Part shown: in pieces, positions 17,335 through 25,931 of the stretch | How positions within the stretch are numbered: the stretch's first letter is position 1 | Layout: every line of letters begins with the position of its first letter | Assembly: GCA_900318195.1 (NCBI GenBank) | Contig: ONJR01000188.1 | Span: forward strand, 1-45,179 | DNA from: an uncultured Planctomycetota bacterium | GTDB lineage: Bacteria > Planctomycetota > Planctomycetia > Pirellulales > Thermoguttaceae | Reading direction: 5' to 3' | DNA: 45,179 nucleotides | Notes under the pieces: generated by a model | Seen by the model: only the letters and a program-made list of their open reading frames with translations | What the model was told of the DNA's origin: nothing | Databases searched by the model: none | Made by a program: the position numbers and the translations under genes

Positions 17335-20300
17335 ATGAAAGACCATTTTTTTCAACGTTTTCTCGTCCGTAAGTCTCACGGCGTTTCGTCGCGGTCGCGT
17401 CGCCTCCTGTTAGAGTCGTTGGAGAGTCGCGAAATGCTCAACGTCGATTGGAGCGGTTTCGGCGCGGAACGCGTTTCGACCTATGAGGCGTCGAGCGACG
17501 CGCTGTATTCGGTCGAGCTCACGAAGGACGTGAACGCTTGTGAGCTCGTCGATCTCACCGGGGACGGTCGCAACGAGCTTGTCGCGTTCAATTTCGGCTC
17601 GAAATCTGTCAGCGTTTACGGCAATAGCGCGACTAGCGGCGATTTCACCTTGAAGAGCTCTCAGACGCTTGATTCGTTGAGCGGTATGAGAGCCGGCTTC
17701 GACTCGGTCGTCGTTAAAGACAATTCCTTGATCGTCGTCTCGATTTCTAGTTCCGGCGATTCTATCAAAGCGACAACGTATAAATGGAACGCGACGTCGT
17801 CGACGCTCGTTAAGTCGAATGAAGCGACGCTTGACGTTTCCAAGCTTAACAGTCAGAACGCCCAAGTCTTCCTTGTAACGCGCGTTTCCGCCGCTATGCT
17901 AGGCGATTCGCTTGCGCTCCAGGTCGACACGCTCACTACGTCGGGTCAATCTTTTAACAAGACGCTGGTGTATTCCGGATACGGCTCTTCTTCTTTCGGA
18001 ACGAAATCGACGGTCGTTAGCGCGATTAGCGAGAAGCTTATGGGTTCGACGACGATCGACGGAACGAATTATCTCATGCTCAACGATCAGACCGGTTCCA
18101 ATAACCTTGTTCTCGCTGAAGTTGGTTCGACCGTCTCGAAGTATGAGTACGATCTCGGCTCGTATGGGTCGACGATTACTTTCGACTGGGTCGTTGAGCA
18201 GAACGGTTTTATTGTAATCGGCGCTATGCAGGGCGGCTCGTCTAGCGGTCTTATTACGATCAACGCGACGAAGCCGACGGGCGACGTCGACGCTTCGACG
18301 CTCGGACAGTGGATTCCTTGCGACAGTATGAAGTTTCTCTCCTCGACGTCGGCGGCGATCGGCAATATCGGGGGCGACTCCGATCCCGAGTTATTCGTTG
18401 CGAACGGTAGTTCCTATCTCTTCTACCTAGGGGACGCGTCGAGTACCTACGGATATACATTTACGGAAGACGCGCTTGTCGTGACGTCTCCCGAGTATGT
18501 CTCGATTCATGTTGGCGATATCAATAACGACCAATCGACAGAAGCGTTGTTGGTCGGCGCGAATTATATTTATACGGCGCCAGTCTCGAGCGCCGGGGTC
18601 GTAGGCGACCCGACGAGTCGTTATCACTTTGCGCAACCAGTTAAGAAGGCGGTCTTTGGCGATTTCAACGGCGACGGTCTCACCGACGTGGCGGTTCAAT
18701 ATCAAGCGACGGTCGGGTCCAGCTTGCAGGTCTTCCAGCAGTTGACGGACGGCTCCTTTATAGCGCGCGCGTCGCAGTCTTTCGGTAGCGCGCTCGTCGA
18801 CGTCGCGGTCGGTAAGTTTAGTCAAACGTCGGTCGACGAAATAGCGGTAACGTATTCGCGCTCAAGCTCGACGGCGTCAACTACGGTCGCCACTCTCATG
18901 TTGGCGCCGAACTCCACGACGTCCGCTTTCACAACAACGCGTAGCTATACGGCGTCTTCTGTCGTTGGGTCGTCGCTTGCCGTCGGTTCGATTTACGGCT
19001 CTGGTTACGACGATCTTGTTCTCGCGAGCGCGACACAGAATACGATAACGGTTCTCCGCAACACCGGTTCCGCGCTCTCAGCGTCAACCATTACAACGGC
19101 GTTCGATAGTACTTCGACGAATCCTGTTTCAGTCGCGATCGGCGACTTCAACGGGGACGGTCTCGGCGACGTTGCGGCGTTGAATTCCTCTTCCGGCTCC
19201 AATTATGCGAACGTTGTGTACTATCTTCGCGCGGAGTCTACCGGGTTGGGTTCGAAGCCGACTGGCAAGGTAGCGATTAGCGGCGCGATTACGGTCGACG
19301 GTTTGCGATCGTACGACCTCAATAGCGACGGCTACAGCGATTTGACTTTCGTCCGTCAGGGTACGAACGGCGCCGTCGCGTTGAGCGCGCTTATGGGCAA
19401 CGGCGGTTCCGGCGTTTTCGATTCCGCCGTGAACAAGACGATTTCAATGGATCCCAGCGCCTCGTTCGGGTTCACGCTCGCGCGCGTCGATTCTGGCAAT
19501 ATCTCTTACGATTACGCTTGGGCTCAAGGCAAGTCTGTCGGCGTTCTCTTGAACGGCGATTCTTCAAGCGCGTCTGGCGAGGTTCGTTTCATTTGCCAAT
19601 CCGGTTCCTCGGTCGCCGGTTCAAGTATGTCGTCGGCTCAATCGACTCAACGCACGTGGATTGACGAATGGTCGAACTATTACGTTGACATTTGGGCGAA
19701 TGCGAACGGCGCTGCGGTAACGAGCGTGAACGCCGTCTTGAATTATAACGCTTCGTACTTCAATGCGACGAGCGTTACGGCGGCGTCGGGTTTTTCCGTC
19801 TCAAACGTTGTCGAAAACGGCGCGGTTACAGTCGTGGCGACCGGTTCTGGCACCTCGGATTCCGCTGGATGGACGCTCGTCGGACGTATTAAGTTCGAGC
19901 CTGTCGGCGGCGTTGGCGTTCCGATTCCCGAGGACGGAGCGCTAAAAGCGTTGAACGCCGGACTTTCTGCAACGACGTCGTCGCAGTCGGTGAACGGTTC
20001 GCTCGTCGAGAGCGTTACGGCGCCGACAACGCTGAAGCTGTATCCGTATATCTTCGATATCGACGACAACGGCGTCCTTAACGCGAACGATATGACGTTC
20101 ATGATTCCGCACATCGGGTCTAACGTTTCCTCTGTAACGACTCCGAAGTACCGCATTTTCGATTACGACCAGAACGGCGCGATCAATATGAACGATTTTT
20201 CGTTCCTCGCCCAGGCGCTTGGTAGTAGCGCGACGAACGGTCTTGATTCGATCTATGCGGTTGAGCCTTCTACTTCGTCTTCTAGCGCCGCGCTCCTGGA

Positions 20301-20502
20301 CGAATACTTTGCAAGTTCCGCAGTCGACGAAGACGAGTTTGACGGCGCGCTCGACGCGCTTGCCGAGGACGTCGTTAGCGTCGCCGGTCCGCAACCAATC
20401 GGTAAAGTTAGCGCGCGCGCGTCGTTTGTGTACGCCGCGCAAGAGACGGAGCGCGAGGACGCGTTTGCTATCCTGTACGGCTTACTCGACGTCGATCTGT
20501 AA
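17335..20502 (+). CDS. Exported FG-GAP/VCBS-repeat protein with LEPR-XLL-like N-terminus, cohesin-like domain and dockerin
   Basis: The protein has 1055 residues from the second of two adjacent ATGs; AAGGTG (17324-17329) is too close to the first. The N-terminus carries a LEPR-XLL-like motif (LLLESLESREMLNVDW), a planctomycete export-associated element, instead of a normal signal peptide. FG-GAP/VCBS calcium-loop repeats follow: DLTGDGRNELV, GDINNDQSTEALLV, GDFNGDGLTDVAV, GDFNGDGLGDVAAL and DLNSDGYSDLTFV. Residues about 770-865 resemble a cohesin-type beta-sandwich. Residues about 907-970 form a type I dockerin with two complete loops (DIDDNGVLNAND and DYDQNGAINMND, ligands at 1, 3, 5, 9, 12). 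The C-terminus is acidic. The expected role is surface or extracellular adhesion or complex assembly. Its export route and binding partner are unknown. Confidence 0.85.
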   Translation: MKDHFFQRFLVRKSHGVSSRSRRLLLESLESREMLNVDWSGFGAERVSTYEASSDALYSVELTKDVNACELVDLTGDGRNELVAFNFGSKSVSVYGNSATSGDFTLKSSQTLDSLSGMRAGFDSVVVKDNSLIVVSISSSGDSIKATTYKWNATSSTLVKSNEATLDVSKLNSQNAQVFLVTRVSAAMLGDSLALQVDTLTTSGQSFNKTLVYSGYGSSSFGTKSTVVSAISEKLMGSTTIDGTNYLMLNDQTGSNNLVLAEVGSTVSKYEYDLGSYGSTITFDWVVEQNGFIVIGAMQGGSSSGLITINATKPTGDVDASTLGQWIPCDSMKFLSSTSAAIGNIGGDSDPELFVANGSSYLFYLGDASSTYGYTFTEDALVVTSPEYVSIHVGDINNDQSTEALLVGANYIYTAPVSSAGVVGDPTSRYHFAQPVKKAVFGDFNGDGLTDVAVQYQATVGSSLQVFQQLTDGSFIARASQSFGSALVDVAVGKFSQTSVDEIAVTYSRSSSTASTTVATLMLAPNSTTSAFTTTRSYTASSVVGSSLAVGSIYGSGYDDLVLASATQNTITVLRNTGSALSASTITTAFDSTSTNPVSVAIGDFNGDGLGDVAALNSSSGSNYANVVYYLRAESTGLGSKPTGKVAISGAITVDGLRSYDLNSDGYSDLTFVRQGTNGAVALSALMGNGGSGVFDSAVNKTISMDPSASFGFTLARVDSGNISYDYAWAQGKSVGVLLNGDSSSASGEVRFICQSGSSVAGSSMSSAQSTQRTWIDEWSNYYVDIWANANGAAVTSVNAVLNYNASYFNATSVTAASGFSVSNVVENGAVTVVATGSGTSDSAGWTLVGRIKFEPVGGVGVPIPEDGALKALNAGLSATTSSQSVNGSLVESVTAPTTLKLYPYIFDIDDNGVLNANDMTFMIPHIGSNVSSVTTPKYRIFDYDQNGAINMNDFSFLAQALGSSATNGLDSIYAVEPSTSSSSAALLDEYFASSAVDEDEFDGALDALAEDVVSVAGPQPIGKVSARASFVYAAQETEREDAFAILYGLLDVDL

Positions 20503-20540
20503 TATCTAGCGCGCGTCGGACGACGGTAATATCAAAGAGT

Positions 20541-20579
20541 AGGGGAGCGCCGAGATCACTTGAATCTCGGCGCTCCCCT
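20541..20579. terminator. Bidirectional hairpin terminator between convergent genes
   Basis: A perfect 16-bp inverted repeat (20541-20556 with 20564-20579, 7-nt loop) lies between the + strand FG-GAP gene and the - strand regulatory cluster. T-tracts are weak on both sides. Confidence 0.7.
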
Positions 20580-20625
20580 TATATCCAATCAAAGACGAGC
20601 GTACGCTCTGGCGCTTCGAGCTGGT

Positions 20626-21171
20626 CTACTTCCCTGCGCACGCGTCCGAATCGTCTCCAATCTCGGTTGCGCACCACGTTTCGGAAGGCGAGGGATTCTT
20701 CTCCATATAGATGCAACTGCCTTTCTCATTGAACCACACTTTGGTCATGAGATTGCGTATGAGATAAACGCCGCGTCCACTCGGTTTGTCGAGATTGCTC
20801 TCGTCGGTCGGATCCGGCAACGCCCAATGTGGAAAGCCTTCCCCCTCGTCCTGTATTTTAACGAGTATTTTCGAGTCGTCGAGTTCGACTTCGATCCGCA
20901 CCAGTTTGTCCGGATCGCGCTTATTACCGTGCTCGATCGCGTTGGCAACTCCCTCCTCGAGCGCGAGCTGCACCTGAAAGAGATCGCTCGGCGCCCAGCC
21001 GCGCGACTCCAGTTCGTGGAGTATCGACTCGACAAGCGGTTCCTCCTGTCCCGAAACGCTTGGAAACGCAGTCTGTGCGCGCCAAAGCCTTGGCGACTCG
21101 TTAAGTTCGCCGCCGTTTGCGTCGCTCGGAACTCCGAACAAGAATATCGGTTGGATCTTGTATCTGAACAT
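20626..21171 (-). CDS. RsbW/SpoIIAB-like anti-sigma factor serine kinase (HATPase_c)
   Basis: The protein has 181 residues from ATG 21171; a TTG at 21219 would add 16 residues but has no ribosome site. The GHKL ATPase motifs are clear: N-box ALEEGVANAIEHGNK, G1 box DEGEGFP and G2 box SGRGVYLIRNLMT. There are no membrane segments. In partner-switching systems such proteins bind and inhibit a sigma factor and phosphorylate a STAS antagonist. It is the last gene of a three-gene - strand cluster, 73 bases after the STAS gene, and ends before a strong hairpin. No sigma factor or PP2C phosphatase gene lies nearby, so the target is probably encoded elsewhere or is not a sigma factor. Family assignment is firm; the target is unknown. 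Confidence 0.85.
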   Translation of the reverse strand: MFRYKIQPIFLFGVPSDANGGELNESPRLWRAQTAFPSVSGQEEPLVESILHELESRGWAPSDLFQVQLALEEGVANAIEHGNKRDPDKLVRIEVELDDSKILVKIQDEGEGFPHWALPDPTDESNLDKPSGRGVYLIRNLMTKVWFNEKGSCIYMEKNPSPSETWCATEIGDDSDACAGK

Positions 21172-21244
21172 TGTGATATCGCCTGATGGGCTTGGGGGTC
21201 TCGGTAATGCAAGAGACAAGCGCTTGCGCCGAGACGCAACGTCG

Positions 21245-21607
21245 TTAGAGCTTAGAGTGTACGGCTTCCGATTCGGTCGCGCGAATCTTGAATAGCGAGT
21301 CGAGCTTTGTAATCTTGAAGACTTCCATGATGTTCGGATTAATGCAGCATAGGAAGAGCGCCAACTTGCGACTACGCGCCGTCTGGTTCAGCGTGATCAG
21401 TACGCGCAACGCCGAACTCGACATGAACTTCACGTTCTGGAAGTTCAAAATGACGCGTTGGTAACCGCCGATATTCTGAACCGTATTCGTGAGCTCTTCA
21501 CCCCACGATTGGATCGTGAGCTCTTCGTTGAGTTTCTCATCGAGACAATCGACAACGGCGGCTTCGCCTTCATAGCGCACCATTGTGTGGACTTTGGAAG
21601 CGGACAT
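21245..21607 (-). CDS. STAS-domain anti-sigma factor antagonist (RsbV/SpoIIAA-like)
   Basis: The protein has 120 residues. GGAG lies six bases before ATG 21607. The fold core VILNFQNVKFMSSSALRVLITLN matches the STAS phosphorylation loop. The usual DSSG is replaced by SSSA, as is common in planctomycete STAS proteins, so the phosphoacceptor is one of Ser in the SSS run. The rest (LALFLCCINPNIMEVFKITKLDSLFKI) follows the family to its C-terminus. The unphosphorylated form is expected to sequester the neighbouring RsbW-like kinase. It sits between the response regulator gene (77 bases upstream) and the kinase gene. Confidence 0.88.
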   Translation of the reverse strand: MSASKVHTMVRYEGEAAVVDCLDEKLNEELTIQSWGEELTNTVQNIGGYQRVILNFQNVKFMSSSALRVLITLNQTARSRKLALFLCCINPNIMEVFKITKLDSLFKIRATESEAVHSKL

Positions 21608-21684
21608 AATATGCTCCTCTATTTAAATGTTAGCCCGACCGGCTCGCGCCGTCGGCAAGTTTAGGGTCTCTTGACTGTTCGCCG

Positions 21685-22320
21685 TTAGGGTATGAGCTTC
21701 TCGCGTATTCCTAAAACGGCCGCTTGCGTGCGGTTTTTAACCTCAAGCTTGCGCATTATATTTTGAACGTGCTCCTTGACGGAGTCAACGCTCAGTTTCA
21801 TTGACTGGGCGATCTCCTTATTGCTCAGACCGAGCGCTATGTGCCGCAATACCTGCGACTCGCGGATCGTGAGCGGACTCAATGGCTCGACTCGCTGACG
21901 CGTCATTAACGCCGACACGCGATTGAGCTCGCCCGCGTATACGCTCGAATGTGGCGGAGCGGTTGCCAACGCGCGGACGTACGTCAACAGTTCCGAGCGC
22001 GTCGTCCTCTTCAAGAGGTACGAGTCGACGCCGGAAGCTCGCGCTGCGGCAAGCTCGAACTGTCGCGCGTCGTTGGCTAGCACAAGCGCTCGCCCTCGAT
22101 AGCCGCGATTCCTTAACTCCACGATCACGTCGAACGGCGAACCGTCCGGAAACGCGGCGTCGGTCATTATAAGGTCTGGCGAGGCCGCGAGCGTCTTCTC
22201 GAGCAATTCCGAGCAGCTCTGCGCGTCGTCTACGATCTGGACGTCCGTATTCTGAAAGAACGCGAAGAGTCCCGCGCGAACTACCGGTTGCGAATCCGCG
22301 ATAATTATACGAGTTGGCAT
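21685..22320 (-). CDS. NarL/FixJ-type response regulator (receiver plus LuxR HTH)
   Basis: The protein has 211 residues. The receiver domain has the phosphoacceptor Asp54 (LIMTDAAFPDG) and the conserved Lys (SYLLKRTT). The acidic pair near the N-terminus is Asp9-Ser10 rather than two acids, and the switch Thr/Ser region reads VLANDA, so the receiver is somewhat atypical. The C-terminal LuxR-type HTH is complete: LTIRESQVLRHIALGLSNKEIAQ with SVKEHVQNIMRKLEVKNR. AGGA lies eight bases before ATG 22320 and a strong promoter lies upstream. No sensor kinase is adjacent. As the first gene of the cluster it may control, or be co-expressed with, the partner-switch proteins. Confidence 0.9.
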   Translation of the reverse strand: MPTRIIIADSQPVVRAGLFAFFQNTDVQIVDDAQSCSELLEKTLAASPDLIMTDAAFPDGSPFDVIVELRNRGYRGRALVLANDARQFELAAARASGVDSYLLKRTTRSELLTYVRALATAPPHSSVYAGELNRVSALMTRQRVEPLSPLTIRESQVLRHIALGLSNKEIAQSMKLSVDSVKEHVQNIMRKLEVKNRTQAAVLGIREKLIP

Positions 22321-22375
22321 TTCGGTTGTCCTTTCGGTTCTGGTTCGAGTCCTCTAGCGTGCTCGCGCTCACTCT

Positions 22376-22404
22376 ATTTTAATTGAGGCGCGCGCTCGCG
22401 TCAA
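22376..22404 (-). promoter_or_regulatory. Promoter of the response regulator/STAS/RsbW cluster
   Basis: On the - strand: TTGACG (22399-22404), 17 nt, TAAAAT (22376-22381), about 55 bases before the response regulator start. Confidence 0.65.
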
Positions 22405-22457
22405 GTATTTTTCAATCGATCGCGTCAAAGTAGGCGCTTTTCCTAGCGCTTTTTTTA

Positions 22458-22494
22458 TAAAGAAAGCGCGCGCGTAACATTCTACGCGCGCGCT
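22458..22494 (-). terminator. Intrinsic terminator after the VIT/vWA gene
   Basis: On the - strand, AGCGCGCGCG pairs perfectly with CGCGCGCGCT (22465-22474 with 22485-22494, 10-nt loop), followed by TTCTTT. A second small hairpin with a T-run on the + strand lies at about 22432-22458. Confidence 0.75.
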
Positions 22495-22525
22495 CCCTTA
22501 GTAATTTACCCGTAGGTAAGTCTCG

Positions 22526-24979
22526 TTATTCTGCGTCCGAAGGGTCAATATAGTAGATTTGCCCTGATAGGTTGAGCGCGATCGGTTCGCTGAAGACCAA
22601 GTACTGAGAAATTTCCGACGCGTTTTGATCGATTAGGCTGAAATACTCGTCGCTAAATTGCTTGACGACGATCGGCTTTTGATTCTTCTCCATATCCTCC
22701 GTAATCGATTCGTCGATCCAGCGATCTTTCTTAAAGTAGAACGTTTTACCGGCGACGTTGCGAATCTGATTCCTCGGCTCGCTAGACTCTTGCGACCCGC
22801 TATTGAGCGCGAGCGGTGCGAAACCAGAAACGCCCATACCACCCATCACAGCGCCGGAAGAGCGCGCCATACCGCCGCCCATATCGGCGCTTCTCCGCAT
22901 AGAATTACCCGTAGCAGGAGGAGCCGATAAAGCGATAGATCCCCTAGCGCTCGGCGCAGGAGCCGCCGACATTGCCATGCCGTACGATTCCGCCGCCGCA
23001 GAGTCTGCGCTTGCGGAAAGGTTACGCGCGTTCCTAAACGCCTGCTTCATGCTACGCTGACCAAAGCCAGACATACCCGACGTATTGCTCGCAAGCGCAC
23101 GGAAATTGTCCATTGCGACTCCCGAGTTGCTCGCCGCGTTCAAATTAACGCTATCGTCCGCGAGGAAGGACGTGTACGGCGTTACCACGCCGTGCTTCTT
23201 CGCAAGCGCGACTAATTCGTCTATTAGTTCTTTGTTCTCGCCTTTCAGGTCAAGCTCGTCGATGATTTCGCCAATACGTCGATTTGCCCAAATTCGTTCG
23301 ACGTATGCGTAGGAGGAGTCGGCGCTCTTCGACTCGAAAGCGCCTTCGTACTTAAATTCGACGTCCTTCGCGCCGACTTTGCCGCGCGCCGTTACGAGCA
23401 CGGTTCCAGACGCGCTGTAACGACCGACAAGCGCAAGCTGTTCGCCCGCGAAAACGTCGACGTCGCCGCTAGGATAGACCAGGTTCGTTATGTATTTCTT
23501 ACTAGCGTCGTCCTTAAGCGAAAACTCAAAGGTTACGTTCGTAAAGACAGGCTCTTCCACACGCGAATAGAGGGACGCGACATGGCTCTCGATCGATTCC
23601 TCTTCTTTGACGTACTCGCCGATTCCGCGACCGTCCGAGACGAAACGATCGAGTAGTCGCGAATTGACGTCGTAGCCGACCCCGAAGGTGAAGAAACGCG
23701 CCTTATTCGTGTTCTTCTCGCGCGCGATCTGCGCCAGCTTCATTTCGTTTGTTTCGCCGGAGACGGGCTCGCCGTCGCTTAGGAAGAAGAGATATTTCGG
23801 GTTAGAATCGTCCGCTTGACCGAGCGCTTCGAAAGAACGAATGAGCGCGTCGCCTATATTAGTCGAGCCGCTCGCGCGCGTCGCCGCTACGTAAGCAAGA
23901 GCGTTTGCGCGTGTTTCTTCAGAAACGACGACAAGCTCGTCGGAATAGCTTTGGACGTTGCCGTTAAAGAGAATAATATTGAACTTGTCCCCCGCGCGCA
24001 GACGCTTCAAGACAAACTCCAACGACTCGCGCGCCTGCTTGATTTTCTGACCCGACATACTGCCCGAGACGTCGAGCGTAAAAACGATGGTTTTCGGCAA
24101 CGGCTCGGTCTCGTCCGCAAGGATCTTGGGGGAAGCGAGCAGCATGAAGTAGCCGTCTTCCGAGTCGTTTGGACGATAGCTCTGGATCTTAGCGGACAGA
24201 TCGTCGGTATTTTGATCGAAGAATAGTCTAAAATCGCTCGACGGGGTTTGGTTCGTTAGTTTAGCGGCAACCTTAACGACGTTCTTACCGACGTGTTCCG
24301 TTGTAATATCGTAGGTCGGAGAATAGACGTTTTTCACTTCCGTGTCGCCTACGATCGTTAGCGCGAACTCGACTTTATCGATCGGCTTCGTCGTGTATTT
24401 GGCGGCGCGCATCGGGAAGAAGAATTCAGTGAGTCCGTCGCGCGAGCGAAGGATCTGCTCGTATTCGATAGAAACGACTCGCGACTCGCCCGCTGGGATC
24501 GGGAAGACGCTCGTCTGATACATCCCGGTTCCTATCCATTCTAGTAGAGCGGGATCGCGCGCCTTGCGAACGATCTCTTGATACTGTGAACGCGCTTCTT
24601 TCGCGTCGAGCAACTTTCCTTCGAGTTCCTTTCCGTCGACGAGTAGCGTCATAGCGTTGACGGCGCCGTCGTACGGCAATGGAAAGACGAAGGACGCCTC
24701 AATAGTGGAAGAGCCTTCGTTTTTGAATTTCTGCGAGAGGCTTACTTTTGCGACGGAGCCGTTGATCGTCGCTTCGATCATTTCTTCTTCAATTCGATAC
24801 GGAATTGGCGCCGGTCGTTCCGGAACGACGACGACGCGCGGACGCGGCAAGGGGCGCGGCGCGCTTGGAATGATCAGAAAGCCCTGTCCAAACGCTTGAC
24901 TGGACGCGCTTACGAACGCGCCGACGAGAGCGACGAGCGCAAATGCCCGCGCGCTTGATATGAGATTGCGTAATACCAT
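22526..24979 (-). CDS. Secreted VIT and von Willebrand factor A domain protein
   Basis: The protein has 817 residues with a signal peptide (cleavage near AFG-Q). A VIT domain follows (about 45-175, including IEASFVFPLPYDGAVNAMTL and the GMYQTSVFPIPAG segment), then a vWA domain starting near residue 295 with an intact MIDAS motif DVSGSMS and the SGSTNIGDAL segment. After about residue 610 the chain is Ser/Ala/Gly/Met-rich low complexity, then ends in a small folded region (KTFYFKKDRWIDESI to YFSLIDQNASEISQYLVFSEP). AGGAG lies nine bases before ATG 24979. VIT/vWA proteins are widespread in Gram-negatives and mediate metal-dependent protein interactions; the ligand here is unknown. It has its own promoter and terminator, so it is not part of the regulatory cluster. 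Confidence 0.88.
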   Translation of the reverse strand: MVLRNLISSARAFALVALVGAFVSASSQAFGQGFLIIPSAPRPLPRPRVVVVPERPAPIPYRIEEEMIEATINGSVAKVSLSQKFKNEGSSTIEASFVFPLPYDGAVNAMTLLVDGKELEGKLLDAKEARSQYQEIVRKARDPALLEWIGTGMYQTSVFPIPAGESRVVSIEYEQILRSRDGLTEFFFPMRAAKYTTKPIDKVEFALTIVGDTEVKNVYSPTYDITTEHVGKNVVKVAAKLTNQTPSSDFRLFFDQNTDDLSAKIQSYRPNDSEDGYFMLLASPKILADETEPLPKTIVFTLDVSGSMSGQKIKQARESLEFVLKRLRAGDKFNIILFNGNVQSYSDELVVVSEETRANALAYVAATRASGSTNIGDALIRSFEALGQADDSNPKYLFFLSDGEPVSGETNEMKLAQIAREKNTNKARFFTFGVGYDVNSRLLDRFVSDGRGIGEYVKEEESIESHVASLYSRVEEPVFTNVTFEFSLKDDASKKYITNLVYPSGDVDVFAGEQLALVGRYSASGTVLVTARGKVGAKDVEFKYEGAFESKSADSSYAYVERIWANRRIGEIIDELDLKGENKELIDELVALAKKHGVVTPYTSFLADDSVNLNAASNSGVAMDNFRALASNTSGMSGFGQRSMKQAFRNARNLSASADSAAAESYGMAMSAAPAPSARGSIALSAPPATGNSMRRSADMGGGMARSSGAVMGGMGVSGFAPLALNSGSQESSEPRNQIRNVAGKTFYFKKDRWIDESITEDMEKNQKPIVVKQFSDEYFSLIDQNASEISQYLVFSEPIALNLSGQIYYIDPSDAE

Positions 24980-25080
24980 GACATACTGCTCCTATGGTTG
25001 GATGGTGAAATGGAGACGCGAGCCGCGCGTGCGCGATAAACGTCGGCTCTCCCGTCGGGGGACTGGTACGGTTGCGTTCC

Positions 25081-25109
25081 AATATATCTCCAGGAATCGT
25101 CCCGGTCAA
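25081..25109 (-). promoter_or_regulatory. Promoter of the VIT/vWA gene
   Basis: On the - strand: TTGACC (25104-25109), 17 nt, TATATT (25081-25086), about 100 bases before ATG 24979. Confidence 0.65.
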
Positions 25110-25155
25110 TCATATAGTATGACAGATTGTCTTTTTCACGTAATAAAAAATTATT

Positions 25156-25543
25156 TTACGAGATAAAACAGTCTTTTGATAGAATGGGGAATTTAGACGC
25201 ATTACGACACGTTACGCAGTCTGACGCGCAGGCGATTAAGCTACGAACGACTTCGCGCGTCGTACGCGCGCGTAAGAAGCTTCTGGTACTCTTTCGCGCG
25301 ACGCCTATACTTGACGCCCAGCCAGTATAGCTTTCCTACTCGTCCCCAAGTTTTGTTTGCGTCCGCCGCCTTTGCCGCTATGCCGACGAAGATACAAAGT
25401 GATTTCACTCGCTCCGGATTTTTAAATTTGAAAGACTGCAATATCCCCTCCATCGCCGCGCTCGATCCCGTCGAAAACGAATCGACGAGGCGCAAAAATT
25501 GAAAGCCTGTTCGCTGGAGGCGCGCCGTTGAACGAATGTCTAT
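25156..25543 (-). pseudogene. Decayed small gene of a YbiA/NADAR-like family
   Basis: Homology can only be followed by changing frame. Starting at 25543, GGAGG is followed six bases later by ATA where ATG is expected, then DIRS. After a frame change the next segment reads PPANRLSIFAPRRFVFDGIE, and after a second change AAMEGILQSFKFKNPERV, continuing to YWLGVKYRRRAKEYQKLLTRAYDA. A third change gives a weaker tail (VVRSLIA...) that stops at 25156. The order PANxLSNFAPxxFVFDGxE - SMEGxLQSLKFKN - LYWxGxxxxRxxxEYQxLLxRAY is one I recall from a family of small proteins in bacteria and phages that resembles YbiA/NADAR proteins. Neighbouring genes show no frameshifts, so sequencing error is unlikely. 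A promoter-like TTGAAG-16-TAGAAT (25562-25589) lies just upstream. Confidence 0.6.
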
Positions 25544-25677
25544 TTCCGTCCTCCTACGTAGATTCTATTCTCTTGCTCGCTCGCTTCAACAAGTATGCGC
25601 AAAAATTTTTTACACGGTAAATTACGAGGCAAGGAATGATTCTCCTGAGGAAAGTTAGTTTTTTCTAACAAAACCGC

Positions 25678-25705
25678 TTGATCTTTTTACGACCTGGTGT
25701 AGAAT
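25678..25705 (+). promoter_or_regulatory. Promoter of the candidate small RNA
   Basis: TTGATC (25678-25683), 16 nt, TAGAAT (25700-25705). No start codon with a ribosome site or coding-like frame follows before the terminator at 25845. Confidence 0.5.
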
Positions 25706-25711
25706 AGAGCT

Positions 25712-25853
25712 CGTTGACGAAAACAACAGGTTCGTTTAACGCGTTTTTGACGTCGGCGACGCGAACGCCGGGGCTAAAACGGTTCTTTCTTGCGCTCTCT
25801 AAACCGGGCGAAGACGCGCGTCTCCTCGCGTCTAGCCCGGTTTAGTTATTTCT
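25712..25853 (+). ncRNA. Candidate small non-coding RNA of about 140 nt
   Basis: The stretch is bounded by a good promoter and a strong composite terminator. It has no credible reading frame. Its 3' half folds into an 11-bp stem enclosing a 6-bp stem. It does not contain the SRP RNA signature or obvious tmRNA/6S features, so its class is unknown. It could also be the 5' part of the transcript of the following cassette, but that cassette has its own promoter at 25932. Confidence 0.4.
25799..25851 (+). terminator. Strong nested hairpin ending the candidate small RNA
   Basis: CTAAACCGGGC (25799-25809) pairs perfectly with GCCCGGTTTAG (25835-25845). Inside, GACGCG (25813-25818) pairs with CGCGTC (25827-25832). 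TTATTTCTT follows. Confidence 0.65.
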
Positions 25854-25931
25854 TGGCGCAACGCATTTTTACGATGTTAGTTTTCGCTAACTCGTTCGGC
25901 TTCGCGAATACGATATTCTTTGCGCGCATTA

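Noticed and set aside
22432..22458. Separate + strand terminator
   Set aside because: The hairpin and T-run are plausible, but no + strand gene ends there; it is probably incidental to the flanking - strand signals.
25156..25543. Prophage remnant
   Set aside because: The pseudogene family also occurs in phages, but no integrase, capsid, tail gene or attachment repeat is present around it.
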